Counted from the stretch's first letter, positions 42,849 to 53,840 are shown. The stretch is 64,000 nt of DNA from Rhynchopus euleeides (GCA_963210315.1 OY723240.1:2480001-2544000); one strand, 5' to 3'. Made by a program: numbers and translations. Notes: generated by a model not told the origin, from the sequence alone.

Positions 42849-45737
42849 ATGTCTGTGGTGTGCACGCTGTGCGCACTGCACGTCGGTGTGATCGTGCGAA
42901 TCGCCTCCGTTCCAACCGTAGCGCTGCAGCCATACGACACAGCGAGGTGGGACACCGCGTGCTCCAACCTCACTGTGGCGACATGTGTCGGAGGGTTTCC
43001 CAGCATCGCAGCAGCCCTGCGGCACGGGGCTGCAGGTGCTGATGGAGTGCTACGCATCGGGGGCTTCGCACAGATCGACAGCCTGGTGCAGGGGCACCCT
43101 GCGGGCTTGGCACTCAACGACATGCTGTGGCCACGCGCTGCAGTTGAGGTAATGCTCCTGCCCTCCCCCTACTTCCTGACCTGGCTCAGCCGTGTCAGCA
43201 CTGCGAGCAAGATGGCTGAACAGCAGCTTCCTGTCGTGTCCACAAACCTGCTTCTGCACCAGGGGAGGATCTTTGCCCATGCCCTGAAGCCGTACTACAT
43301 CACGGAGCCCTACCCCGGCATCCGCATCGGGGTGCTGGTGCTGTTTCCAAGCAACTTCTGGGCCCCGACCTCAGGGTTTGACGAATCGGTGGCCGACTTC
43401 GCTGAATTGCTCCGAGATCGGGGCGCGGCGGTGGTGGTGGGGCTTGTCAGCGGATGGACGCCAGATAAGGAGCTGGAGGCTCTGGGGAGCACTTCTCTTG
43501 ACGTCGTGTCTTACGCCTCCCTGAACCACACTGGGGGGCCGGTGGTGAGGAAGTCCGGAAGCGTGCATTTTGCTGTCAGCGATGCATTGGAAGACGTAGT
43601 CGACTGGATTCAGCTGGAGTTTTCCGAATCGCACCAGCTGGTGCGCGTGTCCTGCAATGCAACATACACGACTGATGTGCCCGAGGCGTGGAAGGACGAT
43701 GCGTTCTACGAGGATGTGGCGTATCTGCAGGACATCATCAATGTGGTGGAGGACGGTGATGTCGTTATCGGCGAGAGTGTGATTCCGGTTGACAACGGGG
43801 GTATCTGGAACAGGTGCAGGCAGGAAGACTGCGAGTTGGGTGTCCTTGTCAACAGTGCGTTGCTCGCCAGCCGGCCAGGCGTGGAAATTGCGTTGAGCAA
43901 CGGCGGGGCGCTGCGCGGAGGTTGGCCTGCAGGAACCCTGAAGAAGTCGCACCTGGCCAATGCGCTGCCCTACCAGAACCACCTCTGCTACCTCAACCTG
44001 ACTGGTGCCGAGATCTACAGGGCCCTGGAACACTCCTGTTCGACATTGCTTGCCAACGGCACACTCGACAGATATGCTGGGCTGACTGGGCATTTCCTGC
44101 AGCCTTCAGGGCTGCGGTACTTCCTCAACCCAAGACTGCTGGCCTACCACCGTGTCACTGCCATCCACGTGAAGGAGACAGGCACTGGCAGGTGGGTGCC
44201 GATGGACTTCAAGCGGGCGTACAGTGTGGTTACAAACAACTACTTGTGCACCGGGGGCGACAGATATGCCTTTCGCCCGCATAACAACGTGATGGAGACA
44301 TCCATTGTGGATACAACCACTATCGTCATCCGACACGTGAAGGACACGTCACCCGTGGAACCGCGCGTGCGGGGGAACATCGTGCTGGACTTCGGCGGGG
44401 CCACGCTGGACACAGTGAAGACTGCAGATATGTGCAGTGCGACGCAGCTGTTCCTTGCGGAGTGGGAGGTGTGCGAGGAGTGTGCCCCAGGAGAGCGGTC
44501 GGAACACGGGGTGTGCGTGCTGGTGCCGCCAGGTGCGGACCATACCACGCTGATCGTGGGAGTGGCTCTGGCGTCTGTGGTGCTCCTGGCAGTGCCGTTG
44601 GTGGTGTACTTGGTGGTGGCGCGGCGCAGGCGGGAGTGGCGTGTGCGGCATGCACCCCGCGATGCGGAAGCCAACTTCGCCGTCGTGTTCACCGACATCA
44701 AGCGGAGCACAAACCTGTGGGCCACACACCAGCGCGACATGGCAGTGGCCCTGACGCAACACCACCGCATCTGCCGGGAGCTGATCGATGTGCACCGCGG
44801 CTACGAGGTGAAGACGATCGGGGACGCCTTCATGGTTGCGTTTGCGTCCCCCGTGGATGCCGTGGCGTTCATGCTGGACCTGCAGATGGAGCTGCTGCAG
44901 GCAGAGTGGCCGGAGGGGCTGCTGTCACACCCCGCGTGCCGCAGGGTGCCTGGGCTGTTCAACGGGCTGCGTGTGCGTGTCGGTGCGCACTACGGCCGCG
45001 CCAGTGTCGTGGAGACGCCGGGTGGCGGTTACGACTACGACGGGACGACGTGCAACCTTGCTGCGCGTGTGGGTGACGCGGGGGACGGCGGGCAGAATGT
45101 GGTGACAGAGGAGCTGTACCGTGCGGTGGAGCGACACCTCGACCTGCTGCAGTGCATGCCGGACGTGAGCTTCCTCGGGTCCTACATCTTCAACGGCATG
45201 CCTGGCGAGGTGGCGTGCTACCAGCTCCTCCCCGACGCACTCGCGGGACGTGACTTCGACGACCTGCGAAACGTGCAGCCACCACCCTGCGCACCCGACG
45301 ATGTGAAAACCGGACCAGACCACACCAAGGCATCCAAGATGCACCTTACACGCGCGATGCAGTCGCTGCGTATCTGGGCCACCCGTGACCAGCAGAGCAT
45401 TTCCCTGCACGAATTCAACAACCTCATCCTGAAGGCAACCCACCCTAACATCGAGGACCTCAGATTCGTGGTGCCTGCTGTCCTGGGTGTCCTCGCGAAT
45501 CGGGATGAATGTGGAGATGCCTCCGCGCCCGCCTTCCGCCACAGTGCCCTTGACGACCAGTCGTCCCATTCACGCATCTCCGCGCCGTCCCCCACCTCGC
45601 TGCGTTGGCCTGTTGTCGCTGAGGTTCTGCGAAGCCTTCCGATAGCTTTTGTCGTGCAGCTGGCGGCACAGCTCGAGCACGACGCGCCTTCGGAAGCTGG
45701 GAACCTCGAATGGCTTCCAAGCGTACGTTCCATATGA
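42849..45737 (+). CDS. receptor-type adenylate cyclase with degenerate 5'-nucleotidase-like ectodomain
   Basis: The product has 962 residues. The ATG at 42849 gives a signal peptide (MSVVCTLCALHVGVIVRIAS). Residues 30-540 align in layout with 5'-nucleotidases: the C-terminal domain is clear (CRQEDCELGVLVNSALL at 322, SNGGALRGGWPAG near 352), but the metal-binding boxes of the phosphoesterase half (D.H, GNHE, GGHsH) are not found, so catalysis there is unlikely and ligand sensing is inferred. A transmembrane helix spans about 567-589 and is followed by RRRR. The class III cyclase domain spans about 608-765, with metal Asp616 and Asp659, adenine-selecting Lys655 and Asp729, and Asn736/Arg740. 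Lys and Asp rather than Glu and Cys point to ATP as substrate, yielding cAMP. A 195-residue tail is conserved in the paralogue at 1-627. Confidence 0.92.
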   Translation: MSVVCTLCALHVGVIVRIASVPTVALQPYDTARWDTACSNLTVATCVGGFPSIAAALRHGAAGADGVLRIGGFAQIDSLVQGHPAGLALNDMLWPRAAVEVMLLPSPYFLTWLSRVSTASKMAEQQLPVVSTNLLLHQGRIFAHALKPYYITEPYPGIRIGVLVLFPSNFWAPTSGFDESVADFAELLRDRGAAVVVGLVSGWTPDKELEALGSTSLDVVSYASLNHTGGPVVRKSGSVHFAVSDALEDVVDWIQLEFSESHQLVRVSCNATYTTDVPEAWKDDAFYEDVAYLQDIINVVEDGDVVIGESVIPVDNGGIWNRCRQEDCELGVLVNSALLASRPGVEIALSNGGALRGGWPAGTLKKSHLANALPYQNHLCYLNLTGAEIYRALEHSCSTLLANGTLDRYAGLTGHFLQPSGLRYFLNPRLLAYHRVTAIHVKETGTGRWVPMDFKRAYSVVTNNYLCTGGDRYAFRPHNNVMETSIVDTTTIVIRHVKDTSPVEPRVRGNIVLDFGGATLDTVKTADMCSATQLFLAEWEVCEECAPGERSEHGVCVLVPPGADHTTLIVGVALASVVLLAVPLVVYLVVARRRREWRVRHAPRDAEANFAVVFTDIKRSTNLWATHQRDMAVALTQHHRICRELIDVHRGYEVKTIGDAFMVAFASPVDAVAFMLDLQMELLQAEWPEGLLSHPACRRVPGLFNGLRVRVGAHYGRASVVETPGGGYDYDGTTCNLAARVGDAGDGGQNVVTEELYRAVERHLDLLQCMPDVSFLGSYIFNGMPGEVACYQLLPDALAGRDFDDLRNVQPPPCAPDDVKTGPDHTKASKMHLTRAMQSLRIWATRDQQSISLHEFNNLILKATHPNIEDLRFVVPAVLGVLANRDECGDASAPAFRHSALDDQSSHSRISAPSPTSLRWPVVAEVLRSLPIAFVVQLAAQLEHDAPSEAGNLEWLPSVRSI

Positions 45738-46519
45738 AGGTTTCTGAGGCTGCGGTGCCTGTCCAGAGGCGCTGCCCACAGAAGGACACAACGTGGGGCT
45801 GGTGCCGAGCGCATGACTCCGGCGTGGGGGTATGTGGGGTGGTGTCTTTGGCATTTCGGGTGTTGCACGTCATCCGATGCTTCTCCATTCTGGCACTCAG
45901 GAGGGGTGGTCTTGCGGGACCCGGCCCGGTCTTTCGGAAACGTTTTGGCGCTTTTACAAAGGTAAGCTATGTCCTGAGCGCACCATTTTCGGCATTCCCT
46001 GAGCAGCAGCAAGCCCCCCCGCCCCAGTTGCGGTTGTTTTACATCGTGATTGCAATACGATGAAATCACTGCATCTGCGGGGCATATCTGGGAGGGATGA
46101 GCTCATACGTGTCACCCGATCCATAACGAAGCAGAAACTGCACTTCCTGGGGGCCTTCGCTCTGTGTCACCGTGTGTCAAACTGTGTCATTTTACCGCCA
46201 GTTTTTGGAAGAACAGCTAGCTTTTCGCACTAAAAAGACTCGTGGCAGCGTTCGGTATCTGCACACATGCACTAGCAGGCACCGTTCGTACAAACAAAGA
46301 ACGCAACTCCAAGTCTTTTTGTGAGGCGGTTCACCATTCCTCACTCTCTGCATTTCTGAGCGAAGGCCCCCCTGATTGCTTCAGATGTGTTCAGCGTTGT
46401 AGCGACGCCAACTTCTGGCATTCTCTCCTTCCGCTTCAGTTTTGTTATGCAACCAACACAGTCCCTGCAAGGGATAGGTGTTGAGGGAAATGCTTCCCAC
46501 CGTTTGCCATACGATCAAC
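45738..46519. other. downstream of the cyclase gene, no supported gene
   Basis: Short frames only. No polyadenylation signal was assigned. Confidence 0.45.
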
Positions 46520-46600
46520 TCTTCCCTCTCTCTTTCTTCTCGTGCTCCACCACTTTCTGTACTTCAGACAGGTAAGACACAGCCGAAGGGCTCACAACAA
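46520..46600 (+). repeat. solo-like YR left arm with splice-like string
   Basis: TTCTCGTGCTCCACCACTTT then CTGTACTTCAGACAGGTAAG matches 17232-17256 and 53690-53715. The rest is replaced by the C tract of the next element. Confidence 0.55.
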
Positions 46601-46611
46601 TAGGCCGATAC

Positions 46612-47503
46612 CTACCCCCCCCCCCCCCCCCCGTGTTTAAGTCCCCTATCCATATGATGTGTTTAAGTCCCCTCGGCGGCCAATTTTCCCGAAGGGACTT
46701 AAACACCCCGGTCTAGTAGTTTGGTTGGGGGGCATTTTTTCTCGATTTTTCCAGGTGTCCGTTGGCGGACCACCAGGATGTGAGGCACGTGTGGAGGCCA
46801 GGGAGGGAGCCTGGGGGCTTCGGATACCCGCACGTGGCCCGGACTGCCCCGCAGGGGGCAGTCCGGGTCACGTCGCTCGTCCTCATCCACAGCCTCGCTG
46901 TGCGATGCAGGTCGTGCGCCAGCGTGCCCCTCTTGTCGCACTGGGGTCGGGAATCAATTCTGCGGCACAGCGGGGCAGCTAGCAGTGGCGAGGGCCGCAG
47001 TGTGCCAGTGCTCAGCGCCCTCGGATCCCCACGCCACCCATACTGCCACCCCCAGCTGGCCCCGCCTGAGCACCCGCCGTGTGTCCCGTCTCCCAGGGGA
47101 GAACGTCGGTTGGCCCAGGGGACATGCCATCTTTCATGGGACATCTAGCGTAAAGCTTGACACCTCCCAGGGCTAGCATCAACCCCTGAGGCACGACATC
47201 TCTTGCGCTTCAGGCCCCCTTGGGTTGCTTGCCCTGCAGCTTTGGCAGCCTGACCACCCCAAGTCAGTGGTTATGGGCAGTGCTTGGCAGAGTAGGGTGG
47301 CCCTGAAGCAGTGTGAGAGGCAAAGGGGTTTGAGGCCCCAGCACCCAGGTCCCCAGAATCTGTCCAGATGTGCCTCGGAATCGATATAATCCGGCCTCTC
47401 CCCGGTTCCCTCAGGAAACAGGTGGCAGGCGTGTTTAAGTCCCCTCCGATGTGTTTAAGTCCCCTTGGCCCCGATTTTGACGTTTGGATAGGGGACTTAG
47501 GAG
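46612..47503. mobile_element. GTGTTTAAGTCCCC element (C-tract, subterminal repeats)
   Basis: GTGTTTAAGTCCCCTATCC at 46631 and GGATAGGGGACTTA at 47494 form inverted ends. Extra copies of GTGTTTAAGTCCCCT lie inside both ends (46650, 47430, 47449). The word is shared with 8356-9343, which marks a related family. The exact borders are blurred by the C tract; TA occurs near both. Confidence 0.55.
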
Positions 47504-47655
47504 GGTGTATGATTTTCCGGATTTTCCTGTTTTTTCCCGATTTTCCGAAAAATTTGCCACTGGTTGACACAAGGGCGAATTTCGAGAAAAATCCGAAAAT
47601 CAGGAAAAATCAGGTTTTTTTCGGATTTCCGGGATGGTCACCATACACCCTCCGG
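47492..47655. mobile_element. small inverted-repeat element (MITE-like)
   Basis: GGAGGGTGTATG at 47500 and CATACACCCTCC at 47643 bracket about 150 bp of GATTTTCCG-rich sequence with no gene. It may be a fragment of a larger element. Confidence 0.5.
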
Positions 47656-49792
47656 AAAAAAACCCGAAATTTTTGGGTCGAAAAAAAATTTTTTTTTCTG
47701 ACCCGAAAATCTGTGTCTGCGGACTGCCACACTGTGAAAAATCGGAAAATTTCCGAAAAAAGTCGAAAATTTTGGCCTTTCCTGGCCTATGTGGTCCCAA
47801 AGGGCCCGGGTTGCCCGGATTTTCACCCAAAAACACCCCAAAAATTTTTCCGCCGCCCTTCGGGCGGCGGATTGGCCGCCTTCGGCGGCGTCGTCGTTTC
47901 ACTCTGTACGAAGGACGTCGGTAAAGCCGAGCCCTTTGTACAACCGGTTTACTTCGACTTCTTTTCGGCTGTCTGTTTGTTTGCGTTTCCAGTCCCGTGC
48001 CTGTCTGTCGTCCGGACGCCCTGTTTTTATGGTTTTCTCTTGTTGCTCCGTCACGGCGCCTCATGTTCTGGGGTTGCACGTGTTCTTCTCGCTCGTGCGG
48101 CGCTGCCTGAAAGAACCCCCGTCCGCCCCTCTCGGCTCCATCTCCGAGTGCCTACCTCGTTCTGTTCGCTTTCCCTAGGAGGTACAGAGAGACCCCCTCT
48201 CCCCGCCGAGCATCTCAGAAGATGCCGTGTCCCGCATCCAAATGTAGTTGCAGGTGCCCTCGGTTGCGGTGTTGTAGCGCAGTCCGCGCCGGTCGGAGGC
48301 CACACGCCACTCTGGAGTGCCTCCCACCGTCTGAGACCCCGGGCCCCCCATGGGCTGGGGGGGCCTTCCATCGGCATGGCAATGCCTACCAGGTGTCGGA
48401 CGCGATTCCGACTGTAAAGTGTCACAGTCTGTGGCTCGTCGATGCCAAGATCCTCGTTACGGTCCGATGAAACTGGGTGTTATTCGGAGCCCTACAACTG
48501 CAACACGGGAGCCTTGACAACCGGCTCCTGATGCAGGGAACGTATGCTGCAATTTTATCTGCGTTCATGCAGGCGTTGCCCCGCCTGCAAGGTGACCGTC
48601 TTTTGCTGTCCTCAGGTGTACCGTACCCTGAATGGGAACGGGAAGAACGTTCCTCTCGGGCATGCTACGTTGTCGAAAACTTTGCGATACACGGCCAGCT
48701 TCCTCGTGGCCTCATGTTCTTCTGTCCCTTCTGTTGTGATGCGTCTCATGGATGTGCCCTGCAGGGCTTCCACACAGTGTCGAGGAGTGATCCTCGCACG
48801 GAAAAACAATTGGCTTGGTCTTCCCGCTTTCGGGCTCCCGTCTCCGAGAGCCCAGCACAGTTTTGAGTCGGACCTGGGATAGCGGTTCGAACGGGAATTT
48901 CGGGCCGAACCCTGAAATTCTCCAACACCCCATATCGCACCTGAGACGCGGCTTCCTTATCTGAGGGGCCGCGTCCAAATACACGGACTTTGCTAAACTG
49001 GACCCAACTCCCCACACTCTTTTTTTGGCCATTTTTCCAAAAAATCCCCCCATTTTTTACAAAATTTTACAGAATTTACAGTTCGTTATACATCCTCCTT
49101 AACCCTTTAGAGACCAGGGGGGTACGATTTAAAATGCCAAAAAATCGAGATTTTGGCCACCTTCCCCAGTAAGGAATTTTCTACTCCACCAAAATCGGAA
49201 TTTCTTTTCATGGTGAAATGCGTTGTTTCAGAACTGTCCGAGAATCAACTTTTTTTTGAGAATTTTTTTTTTCCCCCACGGGAGGCGACTCCCAATGACC
49301 ACCCAAAATATTTTTGTTCGATTTTGGAGCCCAACCACATTTCCAAACCAGACCCCCAGATTCGGGGGAAAAATCCGAAAAATGCGTTTTTCGGGCAGAA
49401 CGAGGACATTGCATTCCACGATGCCGAGACTTGGTGAAAAATTCAAAAAATTCCGAATTTTGCCTGCCGACCCAATTTTTTGGTCAAAAAGGCGAAAAAT
49501 ACAGGGTTTGTGGGGTCAGGTCACCAGACTCAGACGCACCTTTCGGGCAGTTTTGGGACGTATCCTTCCAGAAATGCGTTTTTAGGGGGCTTGGGGGTGT
49601 TTCGAGGCCATTTCTGTGACCACAGGTGCAGGACCCTCGGGTGGCCAGAAACCACCAAAAACCGAAAAATAGGTGGGTCCGAAAATTGGTTTCGGCCGGA
49701 AAATTTTTCAAATTTGGATTTTTTTTCAGATTTTTTGCTGTCGTGAAACGCGCTGTTCCAGCCGTTTCCGAGAACATTTTTTCTCGAAATTT
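47656..49792. other. non-coding, homopolymer-rich interval
   Basis: A- and T-run-rich strings (GAAAAATTCCG and similar) dominate 49000-49790. A GCCGCCCTTCGGGCGGCGG hairpin lies at 47851-47870, followed by GGCCGCCTTCGGCGGC. The 349-residue frame 47368-48417 is compositional. Confidence 0.5.
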
Positions 49793-50043
49793 TTTTTTGC
49801 ACATAACACACTTGTGTGGTACGGGAAATGCTACAGAGACGCGACGGACTCGGGACTGCTTACTGGCCTCTGACTCATGATCACTTCTGTTTCGTGCTCC
49901 ACCTGCTCCACCTCACCTCTGCACTTCAGGCAAAACACATCACTGGGTTTTTCCAGACAATCATCAGGAGGATTTGACGGACGACAAGGTAAGGCCACGC
50001 TAAACCTGGTTGTCAAATCTGAAGAAAAAATTGGGCACAACAA

Positions 50044-51035
50044 CCGTGTAGGAAACGCCGGAGCATTTCAAGCCCGAGGGGCACAAAACCCGTGTAGGGA
50101 ACGCCGTAGGAGCACTTCAAGCCCGAGGGGCACACAACCCGTGTAGGGAACGCCGTTGCACCCGTGTAGGGAACGCCGTAGAAGCACTTCAAGCCCGAGG
50201 GGCACACAACCCGTGTTGGGAACGCCGTTGCACCCGTGTAGGAGACGCCGTAGGAGCACTTCAAGCCCGAGGGGCACACAACCCGTGTAGGGAACGCCGT
50301 TGCACCCGTGTAGGGAACGCCGTAGAAGCACTTCAAGCCCGAGGGGCACACAACCCGTGTAGGGAACGCCGTAGCACCCGTGTAGGAGACGCCGTAGAAG
50401 CACTTCAAGCCCGAGGGGCACACAACCCGTGTAGGGAACGCCGTTGCACCCGTGTAGGGAACGCCGTAGAAGCACTTCAAGCCCGAGGGGCACACAACCC
50501 GTGTTGGGAGCGCCGTAGCACCCGTGTAGGAGACGCCGTAGGAGCACTTCAAGCCCGAGGGGCACACAACCCGTGTAGGGAACGCCGTTGCACCCGTGTA
50601 GGGAACGCCGTAGAAGCACTTCAAGCCCGAGGGGCACACAACCCGTGTTGGGAACGCCGTAGCACCCGTGTAGGAGACGCCGTAGGAGCACTTCAAGCCC
50701 GAGGGGCACACAACCCGTGTAGGGAACGCCGTTGCACCCGTGTAGGGAACGCCGTAGAAGCACTTCAAGCCCGAGGGGCACACAACCCGTGTAGGGAACG
50801 CCGTTGCACCCGTGTAGGGAACGCCGTAGGAGCACTTCAAGCCCGAGGGGCACACAACCCGTGTAGGGAACGCCGTAGAAGCACTTCAAGTCCGAGGGGC
50901 ACACAACCCGTGTAGGGAACACCGTTGCACCCGTGTAGGGAACGCCGTAGGAGCACTTCAAGCCCGAGGGGCACACAACCCGTGTAGGGAACGCCGTAGC
51001 ACCCGTGTAGGAGACGCCGTAGGAGCACCTCAAGC
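50044..51035. repeat. 72-bp tandem array, about 13 units, ahead of gag
   Basis: The unit is AAGCCCGAGGGGCACACAAC, CCGTGTAGGGAACGCCGT, TGCACCCGTGTAGGGAACGC, then CGTAGAAGCACTTC. The core GCCCGAGGGGCAC is the one seen in both arrays of 4367-6890. Since 72 is a multiple of three, the minus strand stays open over 280-338 codons (24-residue periods); nothing suggests these are translated. Confidence 0.92.
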
Positions 51036-51071
51036 AGTCGGTGAGGGACAGGTCGGGGGGCCCGGAGCGAA

Positions 51072-52139
51072 ATGGCGGCGACACGGGACGACTTCCCGGT
51101 CCACGTGGGGGATGTGGAGTGGTCGGAGGTGCCCGCTACCCTGGCGGCGGGTAGCCCCGCAGACTCGGCACCCGGGTGTGTGTTCCCCACATGCACGACG
51201 GCGCACGGTACGGCGATCACATGCTGGCGCTGCGGCCACTCAGCCACGGTGACCTGCCTCCGGGCGCACATTCCCCCGGGGCCCGCACGGGACGCGTTCG
51301 TGGACAACGTCCAGGCTCCGGGGTGGACATGCCCTGTTTGCGAGTGGATCCGGGCGATGGGCGGCGCCGACGACCTGCCCGCAGATGTAGTGACTGACAC
51401 GTCGTCGGTGTCGCAAGACGGACCCCAGGCCCCTGGGGGACCTCTCCCCGCCCCTGGAGGTCCACAACCTCCCGGACAGCCCCTCACAACACAGCAGCAA
51501 TTCCAGGAACTTCGCGACCTGTTTCTGGGGCTGGGGGGGCGACTGGACAGGCTGGAGGCGCAGGAGGCAATGGCTCTGCCAAAGGGGTTCTCTCCGCACG
51601 TCGTGTCCACCTGGAAAAATGTGGAGGTCCCCCAGGTGAGGACGCTGATCCGTGCGGAGGTGGGGAAGGCGCTCCGGGAGTACTCGCTGCCGCACACCGG
51701 AGCTCGCAGTTTCGAGCAGCAAGCGCTTGAGGCACTGGAGACGCTCGACGACGCGCTCGCCGCCCTGAAGCCTGACCCTGCGGAAAATGCGGAGCTGATG
51801 GTCATCATCCACAAGCAGATCATCTCGCTGACAGGGAACATGGTCCTGGGGCCGTGGGGTAAGTCATACCGCGATACGTACGTGAAGAGGGCCAAGATAT
51901 GCACGGTGCAGGGGTTTGACGTGAAGACTCACTCGCGTTTCGTAGAGCAGATCGAGGCAGCAGCGAAGGCAGCGGGAGACATGCCTGACAGTGCACGCGC
52001 GGCGTACTCCCGGGACAGGGCCGCGGTCTCCCTGCCTAGGGGCAGGGAGAGGGACTACGACAGACGGAACCGCGACCGCGACGGGGGACGCCCTGCCCCG
52101 GGAAAGGGTGGAAAGGGGGGGAAAGGGCGGAGCCAGTGA
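51072..52139 (+). CDS. gag-like frame of the second YR fossil
   Basis: A 355-residue part of the retroelement 49793-53600. The N-terminal Cys/His cluster (CVFPTCTTAHG, CWRCGHSATVTC, CPVCEWI) resembles a treble-clef or RING-like zinc fold and is shared with 33857-34894. The helical domain contains FSPHVVSTW, as in 24261-24965. The tail is basic and Gly-rich (GRPAPGKGGKGGKGRSQ). Confidence 0.75.
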   Translation: MAATRDDFPVHVGDVEWSEVPATLAAGSPADSAPGCVFPTCTTAHGTAITCWRCGHSATVTCLRAHIPPGPARDAFVDNVQAPGWTCPVCEWIRAMGGADDLPADVVTDTSSVSQDGPQAPGGPLPAPGGPQPPGQPLTTQQQFQELRDLFLGLGGRLDRLEAQEAMALPKGFSPHVVSTWKNVEVPQVRTLIRAEVGKALREYSLPHTGARSFEQQALEALETLDDALAALKPDPAENAELMVIIHKQIISLTGNMVLGPWGKSYRDTYVKRAKICTVQGFDVKTHSRFVEQIEAAAKAAGDMPDSARAAYSRDRAAVSLPRGRERDYDRRNRDRDGGRPAPGKGGKGGKGRSQ

Positions 52140-52232
52140 CTCTCCTACGAAGATCTCCTTTTCCCCCCCCCGAGGCAAGGCGGCAGGCCGCGACAGCAAG
52201 AGACATCCCTTCCAGACCACCAGCAGACACGT

Positions 52233-53105
52233 GTGATCAACGCGGCGCAGGAGACGCTGGGAAACGCAGTTTCGGGGCCGTACTGGAAGAGTATGCAGAG
52301 CACGCTGCGGAGGTATACGGAGTTCAAGAGGGGATGGGAGGAAAAGAATGGAGAGGCGCTCAACCCCGACATGGCGCTGATTCTGTGGGTGGAGAAGAAG
52401 AGGGAGCTGGATGGCATCAGCCACAGCTCAGCCCTTCAATATACCATGGACGTGGCGGGGGCGCTGAGGCGAATCAGCAACATCCGCATCGCCGAATCTC
52501 AGCTCCTCCAGGACTACCGACGCAGTTTGCGGCGGGCGGGCGCACTAGTGCCAAGCAGCCAGGCCCGCCCCGCACAGCCGGCGGAAGTTTCCGCAGCGTT
52601 GGAGCGCGAGCAGCAACCCCTACGGAGGCTGGCGATTGCCATGTGCTGGGTCACGGCGGGACGGGCGTCCGACGTGTTACGTCTCAAGAAGAGCGAGGTA
52701 CACATCCGGGAGGACGGGATCGTGGCGGTACACTGGCACGAGACCAAGGGCGACCCTTTCAAGCTGGGGCGGTTCACGGGCCACCACCTGCCGGACGACC
52801 TTACGGCAGTTCTGCGAGACAGGCTGACGGCGCTGACGGATCCACACGCACTACTGTTCCGGTCGTGTATCACCTCCAGCCACATCGGGAAGGCACTGCA
52901 ACGAGTCAACAAGGACCTGACGTCTCACTCGCTCCGGAGGGGGGCAGCTCAGCACCTGATCCGACAGAAGGTACCCCTGGACGAACTGCGGTTCCTGACG
53001 AGACACGAGTCAACCGACACGCTGGTGCGGTATGTGGCGGAGGCAGGTTTACAGAGGGTGAACGTGACGGCGGTGATGTCCCTGAAGCTCAAGGAGGCCA
53101 TGTGA
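52233..53105 (+). CDS. tyrosine recombinase part of the second YR fossil
   Basis: The 290-residue frame has a SAM-like N-terminal half (SSALQYTMDVAGALRRI) and the catalytic half with TAGRASDVLRL, SHSLRRGAAQHL and LTRHESTDTLVRYV. It is closely similar to the YR part of 23540-27915 (ALQYTNNLVAALRRLAGI). Its start is uncertain because the frame may follow gag directly. Confidence 0.85.
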   Translation: MINAAQETLGNAVSGPYWKSMQSTLRRYTEFKRGWEEKNGEALNPDMALILWVEKKRELDGISHSSALQYTMDVAGALRRISNIRIAESQLLQDYRRSLRRAGALVPSSQARPAQPAEVSAALEREQQPLRRLAIAMCWVTAGRASDVLRLKKSEVHIREDGIVAVHWHETKGDPFKLGRFTGHHLPDDLTAVLRDRLTALTDPHALLFRSCITSSHIGKALQRVNKDLTSHSLRRGAAQHLIRQKVPLDELRFLTRHESTDTLVRYVAEAGLQRVNVTAVMSLKLKEAM

Positions 53106-53527
53106 AGGACTTGCTGCGAGCCACCATCCCGGGAGTGGCCTGGCTTCCAAAGGCGAAGAAATATGAGAGGAAGCCGACGGGACGGCCACGGAGTGAGGGG
53201 CCTGCAGAGACCACAAGAGAGGAGGATGCTCAACACGCCGAGGAACCGGGGCCCGGGCTGGACTCCCTATACGACGAGGTGCTGTCAGTCAGAGTGGGTG
53301 CCTCACGGAGCAAGCCGCCGGCGGTGAAGGAACCACCGACTTCCGACTACATCGCGGACATCTGCCGCAGCTTCATTGACCTGGAGAGGCTCCGGGAGTT
53401 GGACACAGCAGGGGAGCTGACGGGGATTTTGGACATCATCACGGACAAGGAGGTCTTCCAGCAGTGTTTTCTCCCCGGGGCGCTGTCGACCATCGAGGCG
53501 GACAGGAGTTTTCGGCTCAACATCTCA
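53106..53527 (+). pseudogene. incomplete reverse transcriptase part of the second YR fossil
   Basis: It is recognised by LRELDTAGELTGILDIITDK, matching the RT start of the first YR fossil. Only the N-terminal portion of the domain is represented. It is broken. Confidence 0.7.
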
Positions 53528-53600
53528 AAGCAAAGGTGGAAGCGTCCAATGCAACACTCAGTACAGAGGCCAAAGAGTATCTTGTAGTATTTTTTTTCAT

Positions 53601-53840
53601 ACCATCCAAAACACAGCGCAGCTGTGTATTGGAGGAAATACGATACGAGAAGGACTGGCGTCATTACCTCTGTCATGGTTTCCATTTCTTCGTGCTCCAC
53701 CACACCTTCTGTACTTCAGACAACACAAACACACAACACACGGTCGTGAGATTTGTGCAGAGGAGTGGTGGAAGCGGTCAACAAAACATTCCTTTTTCGT
53801 TCCCCTATTTTGTTTGTCCAGATCATCAAACATTCACAGA
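53601..53840 (+). repeat. solo-like YR repeat with left arm and motif
   Basis: TTCGTGCTCCACCACACCTT then CTGTACTTCAGACA is followed at 53766 by GGTGGAAGCGGTCAACAAAA and a pyrimidine tract ending TGTCCAG. It immediately follows the second YR fossil. Confidence 0.6.

Larger units (their letters stand above)
49793..53600 (+). mobile_element. fossil tyrosine-recombinase retroelement, second copy (gag-YR-partial RT)
   Basis: The left arm starts GCACATAACACACTTGTGTGG after a T run. It is followed by a 1-kb tandem array, the gag-like frame, YR, and an incomplete RT. The right end carries GGTGGAAGCGTCCAATGCAA and closes in GTAGTATTTTTTTT. The part order and protein similarity match 23540-27915; the left and right arms match 4367-6890. 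It is broken (incomplete RT region). gag and YR frames look whole, so it is probably not very old. Confidence 0.82.

Noticed and set aside
47368-48417. 349-residue plus-strand frame
   Set aside because: It spans the ends of two repeats and homopolymer-rich sequence; composition changes along it and no domain is seen.
50013-51084. Minus-strand open frames of 280 and 338 codons with 24-residue periods
   Set aside because: They result from a 72-bp tandem unit whose length is a multiple of three and lacks stops; several frames are open at once and no domain or start context supports translation.
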